NCBI GenBank assembly: GCA_964632845.1
Contig: CAZWDU010000028.1
Location: 1-13,159, forward strand
Direction of reading: 5' to 3'
DNA from: JAOZHU01 sp964632845
GTDB taxonomy: Archaea; Thermoproteota; Bathyarchaeia; Bathyarchaeales; Bathycorpusculaceae
DNA length: 13,159 nt
Within the stretch, counting starts at the first letter, position 1. Each line of letters opens with the position of its first letter. Below are positions 6,242 to 12,549 of the stretch, piece by piece. The notes beneath the pieces were generated by a model. That model did no database searches, was not told where the DNA came from, and saw nothing but the letters and a program-made list of their open reading frames with translations. Made by a program: the position numbers and the translations under genes.

Positions 6242-6250
6242 CTTTATATA
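6242..6250 (+). promoter_or_regulatory. Strong orphan box A
   Basis: CTTTATATA, the closest match to the archaeal TATA consensus in the window, with C-rich sequence before it. The predicted RNA start is near 6275. No normal gene follows on this strand, so it may drive a small RNA, an antisense RNA to the DUF996 gene, or the short ORF at 6329. Confidence 0.4.
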
Positions 6251-6307
6251 CCGTAAGCTGTGGTTTGCACGTTTTTGTTAGGTTCTTTCTGGTTATGCTG
6301 GGTGTTT

Positions 6308-6315
6308 AAAAAAAA
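6308..6315 (-). terminator. T8 terminator after the DUF996 gene
   Basis: An A8 run on the plus strand is a U8 tract in the minus-strand transcript, about 22 nt past the stop at 6338. Confidence 0.5.
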
Positions 6316-6337
6316 TGGGAGGATGTTTATGTTGTGT

Positions 6338-6967
6338 TTAATAGGGTGGTGGCGGCTGTGCTTGTTGGGGTTTTAGTTGGAAGAAGGCGACTGCAAGCAG
6401 TAGTAGCGAGATCCATATTAGGATTAGTCCGATGACGATTATTGTTAGGACTGCGCCTATGAGGATTATTAGTCCTGTTGTGCCGAACATGCCGACGCCT
6501 GATTTTGCGGATAGCGCACCCAGTGATTTTCGCAGGAACACGGCTGTGATGATGACGAAGACAAATAAGACGACAAGGTCTAAGATTATGTACAGCGCGA
6601 AGTCTGTGAAGACTCCCATGAAGTCGAGGCTCAGGTTTGTCCAGTCCATTCCCGACATCATCGCTGACCAGTCTGCAATGTTTCCAGCTCCGAGGTTTAG
6701 GCCAAGTTGTGCGAAGAAGCCGAAAAGCGCAAAAACAGCTACAGCAGCGAATATTATTCCGCCTACGATGGCTGTGATTATTCCGTAGAGTGCATTGTTG
6801 AATATGCCGCTTTCCATGTATTCTTTTGCTAAGCCGTACATCGCAATCATGACGAGTATGAGGCCTACAAGCGGTAGTATTCCGTAAAAGCTTACGTAGG
6901 GCAAGAAGCCGATGAACATCAGTATTGCGCCTATGCCGCCTAGATTCTTGTTTGTTTCTAAAGTCAC
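6338..6967 (-). CDS. DUF996-family integral membrane protein
   Basis: A 209-residue protein that opens with the DUF996-like NLGGIGAILMFIGFLPY (residues 8-24). Membrane segments are about residues 10-24, 28-47, 58-88, 122-146 and 163-196, the third and last being long enough to be broken helices. A soluble loop of about 30 residues (LNLGAGNIADWSAMMSGMDWTNLSL) lies between the third and fourth, and the tail is KPQQAQPPPPY. The family is frequent in archaea; its function is not established. Start: GTG at 6967 with AGAGGG 7 nt upstream (6975-6980) and a box A at 7003-7010. It lies downstream of a PadR gene on the same strand but has its own promoter, so PadR control is plausible but not shown. 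Confidence 0.8.
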   Translation of the reverse strand: MTLETNKNLGGIGAILMFIGFLPYVSFYGILPLVGLILVMIAMYGLAKEYMESGIFNNALYGIITAIVGGIIFAAVAVFALFGFFAQLGLNLGAGNIADWSAMMSGMDWTNLSLDFMGVFTDFALYIILDLVVLFVFVIITAVFLRKSLGALSAKSGVGMFGTTGLIILIGAVLTIIVIGLILIWISLLLLAVAFFQLKPQQAQPPPPY

Positions 6968-7002
6968 TTGATTTCCCTCTGTAGCTTCGTCTCGACCTTT
7001 AA

Positions 7003-7010
7003 GGATAAAA
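7003..7010 (-). promoter_or_regulatory. Box A for the DUF996 gene
   Basis: TTTTATCC on the minus strand; an RNA start near 6983 leaves a 15-nt leader with the AGAGGG ribosome site. Confidence 0.35.
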
Positions 7011-7092
7011 GCTTTTTTGTCATGTCGCAGTTTGCTGTTACTTTTGGTTTTGTTTGGTCAGATGCCGGAGCTTATGTTGCAGAGGGAGAGAG

Positions 7093-7098
7093 AAAAAA
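7093..7098 (-). terminator. T6 terminator after the minus-strand PadR gene
   Basis: A T6 run in the coding strand begins 2 nt after the stop codon (7100-7102) and is followed by pyrimidine-rich sequence. Confidence 0.4.
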
Positions 7099-7099
7099 G

Positions 7100-7426
7100 C
7101 TATTCGCTGTTCTTGTTTTCAAGTTGTTCTTTTAATATTTCGTAATAGCTTTGCAGGTATTCTTTGCCAGTTTGTGTTATAGTGTATACTTTTCTGGTTC
7201 TTCCGCCTTGCCGTTGTTTTTGGCTTGTGAGAAATCCCTGTTTTTCTAGGCGGTTGAGCATGGGGTAGAGGGCACCATGTCTTATTTTTATGTTGAAATC
7301 TGTTTCTACTTTCTTTTTTATCTTATAACCCCATAAGGGTTGGGCATCGACCAGCCGCAAAAGTTGGATGTCTAGCAAGTTTTTGATTATGCGTTGTACA
7401 ATTCCTTTTCGGTATGTTTCAGCCAT
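7100..7426 (-). CDS. PadR-family transcriptional regulator
   Basis: A 108-residue protein with the full PadR winged helix. It has LLDIQLLRLVDAQPLWGYKIKKKVETDF (residues 17-44, with the GY of the helix-turn-helix), the GALYPMLNRLEKQGFL recognition part (51-66), the wing RQGGRTRKVYTITQTGKEYL (72-91) and a C-terminal helix YYEILKEQLENK (94-105) for dimerisation. It is shorter than PadR proteins with large C-terminal domains, so it belongs to the short s2-type group. PadR proteins are usually repressors released by small molecules or stress, often of nearby membrane or transport genes. Start: ATG at 7426 with AAAGGGA upstream. It is divergent from a second PadR gene; the shared 237-nt gap carries the operator candidate. 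Confidence 0.87.
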   Translation of the reverse strand: MAETYRKGIVQRIIKNLLDIQLLRLVDAQPLWGYKIKKKVETDFNIKIRHGALYPMLNRLEKQGFLTSQKQRQGGRTRKVYTITQTGKEYLQSYYEILKEQLENKNSE

Positions 7427-7487
7427 GATTTTCCCTTTGCTGCTGGTTTTGGTTTGACTTTCTTATGTTTTGGCTTATTTAATTTAT

Positions 7488-7495
7488 GTATAAAA
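7488..7495 (-). promoter_or_regulatory. Box A for the minus-strand PadR gene
   Basis: TTTTATAC on the minus strand, giving a leader of about 40 nt. AATTAAATAAG (7474-7484) is an alternative that would give about 28 nt. Confidence 0.35.
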
Positions 7496-7512
7496 TGAAC
7501 TAATTGGTGTGT

Positions 7513-7543
7513 TTGTGGTATGTTTTGATATGCTTGTGGTGTG
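7513..7543. repeat. Direct repeat TTGTGGTRTG, 21 bp apart
   Basis: TTGTGGTATG (7513-7522) and TTGTGGTGTG (7534-7543) start 21 bp apart, two helical turns, so a bound protein would meet both on the same DNA face. They sit just upstream of the plus-strand PadR box A, where an activator or repressor could act. Confidence 0.35.
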
Positions 7544-7550
7544 TATGAAC

Positions 7551-7559
7551 CTTTATATG
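7551..7559 (+). promoter_or_regulatory. Box A for the plus-strand PadR gene
   Basis: CTTTATATG, close to consensus, with an RNA start expected near 7581 and a leader of about 83 nt. A weaker GTATAAC at 7618-7624 would instead give about 17 nt. The dyad at 7587-7608 lies right after the first start and right before the second element, so it could block either. Confidence 0.4.
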
Positions 7560-7586
7560 GGTGTTTAGGATGTATAACGACACGTG

Positions 7587-7608
7587 ATATGTCTGGAAAC
7601 AGACATAT
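7587..7608. promoter_or_regulatory. Perfect dyad ATATGTCTG-GAAA-CAGACATAT, PadR operator candidate
   Basis: Nine-base arms, perfectly complementary, around a GAAA centre. The core has ATGT and ACAT half-sites, the kind of half-site described for PadR-family operators (here 10 nt apart). It lies between two divergent PadR genes at the promoter of one. In RNA it would fold into a 9-bp stem with a GNRA loop, so a role in the leader is also possible. Confidence 0.55.
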
Positions 7609-7663
7609 TGTACACAAGTATAACAGAAAAACTGTTCAACACACAAACAGAAGGAAACAAAAA

Positions 7664-8071
7664 ATGGTAAACAACCAAAAAGAAGTCCAAGTCAAATTGA
7701 TGAAAGGTTTACTAGACCTAATAATCCTGCAATTCCTCAACACCGAACCAATGCACGGATACCAAATAATAACCAAAATCCGCAAATCATTCGGCGTCTA
7801 CTTTGGCCCAAGCACAATCTACCCGCTTCTAGGCACACTCGAAGAAAAAGGCTACGTAAGCAGCGAGTGGAACATGACCAGCGAACGACCCAGAAAAGTG
7901 TACAAACTAACAACCGAAGGACAAAGCATGCTAAACTTCACCGAAGACTCACTCAACTTGATCTGCAGAAAAATCAGCATCTCCCCTGAAGCAGGCATAA
8001 CCGATGAGCAATCCGACCGAGCAACACTAAGACCGATGATACGAAAAATCAACACACACCCATTACTATAA
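7664..8071 (+). CDS. PadR-family transcriptional regulator (second copy)
   Basis: A 135-residue protein from ATG 7664. The longer reading from 7541 runs through the promoter and dyad and is rejected; AAGGAA (7651-7656) sits 7 nt before the chosen ATG. The PadR domain is complete: LLDLIILQFLNTEPMHGYQIITKIRKSFGVYFGPSTIYPLLGTLEEKGYVSSEW (residues 16-69) and the wing RPRKVYKLTTEGQSML (75-90). The C-terminal part (91-135) is different from the first PadR, ending in a basic, poorly structured tail. The two PadR proteins are only distantly alike, so this is not a recent duplication. Auto- or cross-regulation through the dyad is an inference from position. Confidence 0.85.
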   Translation: MVNNQKEVQVKLMKGLLDLIILQFLNTEPMHGYQIITKIRKSFGVYFGPSTIYPLLGTLEEKGYVSSEWNMTSERPRKVYKLTTEGQSMLNFTEDSLNLICRKISISPEAGITDEQSDRATLRPMIRKINTHPLL

Positions 8072-8232
8072 CCCCTCTTTCCCAAGCTCAAAAACGCCTG
8101 CAAGTCTAGCAAAAACCAGCGCATAAACGCGCTTCACATCATTTAACTTTTTAATGTGCAACAGTCAAGTTTCTTTAAATTCATAGCTACTTGCATCTTC
8201 TTTCTGCGAAAGCATGGCAGCGAACACGCTGC

Positions 8233-8242
8233 AAATATATTT
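8233..8242 (+). promoter_or_regulatory. Box A for the kinase-nuclease operon
   Basis: AAATATATTT; an RNA start near 8263 would place AAGGTGA (8275-8281) and the TTG at 8286 in a short leader. This supports a TTG start. Confidence 0.4.
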
Positions 8243-8285
8243 CTCTTCCACATATTCTGTATAGTCTCTCTTGCAAGGTGACAAC

Positions 8286-9992
8286 TTGAATCCAAGTTCC
8301 AATAGCATGAGTGGCGAGTTGCGCCGTCAAATTCTCGATTTTTGCAGGCACCTTGCTGGAACTGCCAAAATCACCGCTGTAATCGTGCTTGACAACGATT
8401 CCATAACAGCGTCAAGCGTGAAGGCAACGCTGGAAATAGTGGTGGTGATTCACGATTTTCAACCTCGACTGCTGAGTTACGTAAAAGTTATTGAAGGAAG
8501 AAGCGCCGTTATTTTTGCGGTTGACCATTGGGTTTTTGACCGCGACGTTGAACGCGGCTTTCTCGGCGAGGCTTTCGCAAGTACATTAATTTTTCCCTAC
8601 AGCGCCTTGGAAGGCAGAGAATATTTACATGAACAAGAAATCATATTGAAGAAGCGACTGATTCTGGAATTGCTGTCAAACTTGGTTCTAAGCTTTCCAG
8701 AACTCTCATATCTTCTCCACATTGAACCTCAATACTTCGTGTACGAAGTCGTATTGAACCGCGTCCGGATTTTTCCTCCAATAGCTTATGGCATAGCCAA
8801 CTCCATTCACAGCAAATTCACCATAAAAGACATCGCTTCTGTTCTCCGCGGCTACATGGAAGCATTGGAACAACTGGAAACAGAGAAAAAAGTCATTCTC
8901 TCCGAAGGCTACGTGATGATTCCCAAAACGCTAGTGGCTGAAAGCAAAAACCCGAAAGTTCGCCTTGCAAACATTTCACGAAACGCGCCGAGAACCCTAT
9001 TCACATCAGTGTTCGGAGTTTTCCCGCAACTACTAAACTTTTTAGCACAGAACACTGAAGCCCTGCTAAATTTCCAAAAGTTCCCACCAAAACTGGAAGC
9101 CACCGCAACACGACAATTCATAGACCCACAGAAACACATTTTTGTTCCCACAGCAGAAGGCTTAGTCTCCTTAGCAGACAGCGTCGACATCAGAGCATTC
9201 GCCCGAAAACTGTTCTTGAACGACAAAACCGCCACAATCAAGTATGAACGCGTCGGCGGCGTCTTAAACGACGTGTACTTGATTAAATCCAATTCAAATG
9301 GCTCAGAAAAAAAGGTTCTCGTTAAACGCTTCAAAGATTGGTCAGGCTTCAAGTGGTTCCCATTAACCCTGTGGTCGCTTGGCGCTCGATCCTTCACCGT
9401 CCTAGGCAGGTACAGGCTGGAAAGCGAATGCGCCATGAGTGAACTTCTGCGACGCGAAGGATTCAACATTCCAAAAGTTTTACACGTAAGCCACAATGAA
9501 CGCTTGATATTCATGGAGTACATAGAAGGAGAAAACCTCAGCATCGCCATCAAACGAATCGCAACATCCAAAGACAAAGAGAAAACACAGCACGATTTAG
9601 CCAGCATCACACGTGTTGGCGAGGCACTTGCGCAAGTACATGCGCTTAACTTTGCGTTGGGCGACACAAAACCAGAAAACGTAATCGTCGCCCCGACCGA
9701 CAAAATTTACTTATTAGATTTTGAGCAGGCTTCTCACGGCGGCGACAAAGCATGGGACGTAGCTGAATTCCTGTATTATTCAGGACATTACCTTCCACCG
9801 TTTAACGGCAACAAACACGCTGAATTAATCGCTAAAGCTTTCGTCAAAGGCTACTTGAAAGCTGGCGGTGACGCAGACACTATCCAAAAAGCAGGAGCCT
9901 CCAAGTACACGCGAGTTTTCAGCATTTTCACCCTGCCCGCTGTGATACTTGCAATGTCAAACGTCTGCAAAAAAACTGAACCCCTGAGGTAA
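8286..9992 (+). CDS. Nucleotidyltransferase-like / Bud32-APH-type kinase fusion protein
   Basis: A 568-residue protein. Residues about 10-170 look like a nucleotidyltransferase-superfamily domain (KATLEIVVVIHDF strand, then DRDVERGFLGEAFASTLIFPYSAL, EYLHEQE), with a helical region (170-280) after it. Residues about 300-568 are a small protein-kinase-like domain: glycine loop VGGVLNDVYLIK (323-334), ATP lysine in VLVKRF (K347), hinge MEYIEGENL (410-418), catalytic loop GDTKPEN (459-465, D460 and N465), metal aspartate LLDFEQ (D478). The loop form is nearer to Bud32/RIO/APH kinases than to Ser/Thr kinases, so the substrate could be protein or small molecule. A canonical GSxxRG-D-D nucleotidyltransferase active site is not obvious, so that domain may be inactive. 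Start: TTG at 8286 with AAGGTGA (8275-8281), 4 nt away; ATG 8307 lacks a ribosome site. The nuclease gene begins 6 nt after its stop. Confidence 0.8.
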   Translation: MNPSSNSMSGELRRQILDFCRHLAGTAKITAVIVLDNDSITASSVKATLEIVVVIHDFQPRLLSYVKVIEGRSAVIFAVDHWVFDRDVERGFLGEAFASTLIFPYSALEGREYLHEQEIILKKRLILELLSNLVLSFPELSYLLHIEPQYFVYEVVLNRVRIFPPIAYGIANSIHSKFTIKDIASVLRGYMEALEQLETEKKVILSEGYVMIPKTLVAESKNPKVRLANISRNAPRTLFTSVFGVFPQLLNFLAQNTEALLNFQKFPPKLEATATRQFIDPQKHIFVPTAEGLVSLADSVDIRAFARKLFLNDKTATIKYERVGGVLNDVYLIKSNSNGSEKKVLVKRFKDWSGFKWFPLTLWSLGARSFTVLGRYRLESECAMSELLRREGFNIPKVLHVSHNERLIFMEYIEGENLSIAIKRIATSKDKEKTQHDLASITRVGEALAQVHALNFALGDTKPENVIVAPTDKIYLLDFEQASHGGDKAWDVAEFLYYSGHYLPPFNGNKHAELIAKAFVKGYLKAGGDADTIQKAGASKYTRVFSIFTLPAVILAMSNVCKKTEPLR

Positions 9993-9998
9993 AAAACA

Positions 9999-11342
9999 AT
10001 GGTGAAAAACACAACAAGTTTAGCCTTCTACGGCGGCGTCAACGAAATTGGCGGAAACAAAATCCTACTCAAAGACGGCGACACGAAAGTGTTTTTCGAC
10101 TTCGGCATGTCCTTTGCTATGAAGAAACAGTTTTATTCGCCGCCTTTCCTCTCACCCAAGAGCGAAATAAGCCTCCAAGAACTCGAAATTCTCCCAAAAA
10201 TCGCGGGTATCTACAAGTTTGATCCAAAACCGCCTGAAGTTGCCGCGGTATTCCTTTCACATGCGCACTTGGACCACTCTGCGCACTTGTCATTCATCAA
10301 ACGGGAAATTCCAGTTTACTGCGGAGAAACCACACAGACAATCCTGCAAGCACTAAGCGAAAGCCGCCGCGCAGACCTAGAATTTAACGTTGCAGACTTG
10401 GACTTCCGAAACTTCCGCACTGGCAAAAAAATAACAGTAGACAACTTGGAAATTGAGCCTGTGCACGTTGACCACTCGGTTCCTGGCGCTTACGGCTTCA
10501 TTATCCACACTTCGAACGGTGCAGTTGTTTACACGGGTGATTTTAGAGACCACGGTGCCAAGCCAGAGATGACCCGCGAATTTGTGGAAAAAGCCAAGAA
10601 CGCGCAGCCTGTGGCCGTAGTTACTGAAGCCACTAACATGACAGGCGCAACTGTTTCCTCGGAAAACGAAGTTGAAGACAAACTGAACCGTATTGTCACG
10701 CGAACTGATGGCATCGTGATGGCTGGCTTTGCTAATTCGGATGTTGACCGCTTGAACTCGTTCTATCACATTGCCAAACAGAACCACCGGTGCCTTGCTG
10801 TTTCACTGAAGCAGGCGCATTTGCTGGATGCACTGCGAAAAGACAAGGGATTGCGGATTCCGTGCTTAGACGATGATGTCATGTTGATTTTTCGAAAGTC
10901 GAAGAAGCGCTTTGACAAGTGGGAAACCCAACTGATTGAGCAGTACGCGCCGCAAAACAAGGTTTTCGACGTGTTCGAAGCTTCGAAGCAGCAATGCAAC
11001 GTTATTTTAGCCATGGCCTTCTACGATTTTGAAGAGCTGGTTTCGCTGCAGCCTACAGCGGGAAGCTGCTACATCTTGTCCTCTTCAGAACCGTTCAACG
11101 AGGAAATGGAAATCGATTATGAACGCTTAACCAACTGGCTAAACCATTATGGCGTACCCCAGTATCAAGTGCACGTCAGCGGACACATGATGCCTCTGCA
11201 GTTGAAAGCAGCGCTTAAAGAGATGAACGCCGCTAGGACGTTTCCTATACACACGGAAAACGCAGAACTCTTCGCCAAGTTCACTCGCGACCTGAAAAGC
11301 CAAGTAACCCACGTCGAAAAATGCCGAGAATACACCCTGTAA
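9999..11342 (+). CDS. β-CASP metallo-β-lactamase nuclease, RNase J-like
   Basis: A 447-residue protein with all metal motifs of the metallo-β-lactamase fold: HAHLDH (residues 88-93), VDHS with H159, and GDFRDHG with D181. The β-CASP part follows: E210 in VVTEATN (motif A), SGHMM with H396 (motif B) and PIHTEN with H418 (motif C). The N-terminal GGVNEIGGNKILL is typical of RNase J-type proteins. These act as 5'-exonucleases or endonucleases on RNA with two zinc ions in the cytosol. It lacks the KH domains of archaeal CPSF-like nucleases, so RNase J-like decay or rRNA/mRNA trimming is the better guess. Start: ATG at 9999 with GAGGT (about 9985-9990) reaching into the stop of the kinase gene, which shows translational coupling. 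The stop is 3 nt from the end of the convergent lysE gene. Confidence 0.88.
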   Translation: MVKNTTSLAFYGGVNEIGGNKILLKDGDTKVFFDFGMSFAMKKQFYSPPFLSPKSEISLQELEILPKIAGIYKFDPKPPEVAAVFLSHAHLDHSAHLSFIKREIPVYCGETTQTILQALSESRRADLEFNVADLDFRNFRTGKKITVDNLEIEPVHVDHSVPGAYGFIIHTSNGAVVYTGDFRDHGAKPEMTREFVEKAKNAQPVAVVTEATNMTGATVSSENEVEDKLNRIVTRTDGIVMAGFANSDVDRLNSFYHIAKQNHRCLAVSLKQAHLLDALRKDKGLRIPCLDDDVMLIFRKSKKRFDKWETQLIEQYAPQNKVFDVFEASKQQCNVILAMAFYDFEELVSLQPTAGSCYILSSSEPFNEEMEIDYERLTNWLNHYGVPQYQVHVSGHMMPLQLKAALKEMNAARTFPIHTENAELFAKFTRDLKSQVTHVEKCREYTL

Positions 11343-11345
11343 CAC

Positions 11346-11963
11346 TTACGCGAGCAAGCTTATGAGGATGAAGACGCCGAAGCCCGTGATTATGGCGCCT
11401 GACACCCTGTTAATCCACAGCAAAACACGCTGTGTCACTTTTCTCCGCAACAGGCTCACGGTTCCGCTTAGGATTAGCCACCACAGGGCAGAACCCGCGA
11501 ATACGCTGAACACTAGTAGCCCTGCGGAAGCATAATCAGCAACAACACTGCCTAAGCCGATTCCAGCGAATATCGCAGCAAAAGACAAAATCGTTACAGG
11601 ATTCGTGATTGTTAGAAAGAACGTTGAACCATACGCATTTAGAAGTCCTGTGCGCTTGTCTGATGTAGGCTTTTCAGACGGTCTGCTCAGCATAGTTTTT
11701 ATGCCTAAAAACAGCAGAAATGCACCGCCAATCAAGCGAAGCCAAAGCTGTTGCTGGATAAGCAGGGTAGTGATGGCAGTTAAGCCGAAGGCGGCGATAC
11801 AGCCGTACGCGGCGTCAGCGGTAGCCGCGCCTAACCCTGAAACCAAGCCGTGTAGACGTCCTTCTGCAAGCGTGCGGCGTATGCAAAGTACACCTATTGG
11901 ACCGACGGGTGCAGCGATGGAAAAGCCGATTATGATGCCGCTGAGGAAGAAACTGAAATCCAA
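11346..11963 (-). CDS. LysE/RhtB-family amino-acid exporter
   Basis: A 205-residue membrane protein with the six-helix LysE layout. The first helix carries AAPVGPIGVLCIRRTLAEG (residues 17-35), the family's PGP-type signature in PVGP form. Other marks are GLGAATADAAYG (43-54), FLLFLGIKTMLSRP (82-95), FFLTITNPVTILSFAAIFAGIG (115-136) and a final helix INRVSGAIITGFGVFILISLLA. Members export amino acids such as lysine, threonine or homoserine, using the proton gradient; the substrate cannot be read from sequence. Start: TTG at 11963 with CAGGAG about 9 nt upstream and a box A at 12005-12012. It is convergent with the nuclease gene and divergent from the next membrane protein. Confidence 0.86.
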   Translation of the reverse strand: MDFSFFLSGIIIGFSIAAPVGPIGVLCIRRTLAEGRLHGLVSGLGAATADAAYGCIAAFGLTAITTLLIQQQLWLRLIGGAFLLFLGIKTMLSRPSEKPTSDKRTGLLNAYGSTFFLTITNPVTILSFAAIFAGIGLGSVVADYASAGLLVFSVFAGSALWWLILSGTVSLLRRKVTQRVLLWINRVSGAIITGFGVFILISLLA

Positions 11964-12004
11964 CTGTTTTTGCTCCTGAACGCTGTAGGTTCAAAGCGTC
12001 GCGT

Positions 12005-12012
12005 GATATAAC
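12005..12012 (-). promoter_or_regulatory. Box A for the lysE-like gene
   Basis: GTTATATC on the minus strand; an RNA start near 11983 leaves a 20-nt leader holding the CAGGAG site. This supports the TTG start. Confidence 0.4.
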
Positions 12013-12083
12013 GTTTGCTTGCGCGCATTTTGTGTGCTGTTATTGCTGAAGAAATAGAAAAAATCGGTAGTGTTTGCCCAGCG

Positions 12084-12090
12084 TTTTTAT
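12084..12090 (+). promoter_or_regulatory. Possible box A for the three-helix membrane protein
   Basis: A T-rich TTTTTAT about 33 nt before the ATG at 12120. No Shine-Dalgarno site follows, so a short-leader or leaderless message is likely. Confidence 0.3.
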
Positions 12091-12119
12091 GCAGCTACTT
12101 TGGGCTTTGCTGTTATTGA

Positions 12120-12440
12120 ATGTTAATTCTTAGTTGTGCTTCTGTTCTGTGTTTCATAAGTTATATGTCATTAGTGCCGCCTTTACCTTTCTTGATTGCA
12201 ATGACAGCAACGCCGATGTTTAGCCACAGGATTCGCGTCTTCTTTCACCTCTTAGGTTTAAGCTGTTTAGGCGGCGCCATATTTCTCCAAATCTTAGTGT
12301 TCACAGGTATACTTCAGCAGGGCTATTTTATGGCAGTGGAGCAGAACGTTGTGGTGCTTATGCTTGAAGTAGCCTTGACTGTTTTTGCAGTGGTGTACTT
12401 CGTGTACATTTATCAGCATTTACTCCGTACAATCCGATGA
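12120..12440 (+). CDS. Three-helix membrane protein of unknown function
   Basis: A 106-residue protein with membrane segments about residues 4-29, 41-65 and 76-100. Short loops contain SHRIR and QQGYF, and the tail QHLLRTIR is basic. No family is recognised. The ATG at 12120 has no ribosome site; an in-frame ATG at 12165 (MSLVPPLPF) would remove most of the first helix, so the longer form is preferred. It lies alone between lysE (divergent) and trmI (downstream), followed by a T7 run. Confidence 0.6.
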   Translation: MLILSCASVLCFISYMSLVPPLPFLIAMTATPMFSHRIRVFFHLLGLSCLGGAIFLQILVFTGILQQGYFMAVEQNVVVLMLEVALTVFAVVYFVYIYQHLLRTIR

Positions 12441-12447
12441 GCCACAG

Positions 12448-12454
12448 TTTTTTT
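12448..12454 (+). terminator. T7 terminator after the three-helix protein
   Basis: A T7 run 8 nt past the stop, in the plus-strand RNA sense, before the trmI promoter. Confidence 0.45.
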
Positions 12455-12492
12455 GCTGAATATGCCTGACTAGGCTACCTTGAATTTTCAAA

Positions 12493-12500
12493 GTTTAAAT
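12493..12500 (+). promoter_or_regulatory. Box A for trmI
   Basis: GTTTAAAT-like element. An RNA start near 12522 would lie upstream of AGGTGA (12539-12544) and the TTG at 12550, which is why the ATG at 12499, inside this element, is not preferred. Confidence 0.35.
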
Positions 12501-12549
12501 GGAACACAGCGTAAGGTTACTCTCAGCTAAGACGTTTCAGGTGAATGAG

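Larger units (their letters stand above)
6046..6337. other. Intergenic stretch with an orphan box A
   Basis: No clear gene. One frame is open from about 6050 to a TAA near 6174 (ending AGYKPLEYRSL) and could be a decayed coding scrap, but it has no ribosome site. A consensus TTTATATA (6243-6250) points right, toward a GGGAGGA and a 15-codon hydrophobic ORF at 6329-6376 that overlaps the 3' end of the DUF996 gene in antisense. Confidence 0.35.

Noticed and set aside
6432..6788. 118-codon plus-strand frame inside the DUF996 gene
   Set aside because: The minus frame has clear membrane helices and a DUF996 start; the plus frame is its hydrophilic mirror with no ribosome site.
7541..7663. Extra 41 N-terminal residues for the second PadR protein
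   Set aside because: The extension reads through the box A-dyad region, is unlike PadR proteins, and the ribosome site lies just before the ATG at 7664.
8909..9703. 264-codon minus-strand frame opposite the kinase domain
   Set aside because: The plus frame has conserved kinase motifs; the minus frame is Ser/Arg-rich noise.
10377..11014. Several minus-strand frames opposite the β-CASP nuclease
   Set aside because: They are antisense to metal and β-CASP motifs and share no features with known proteins.
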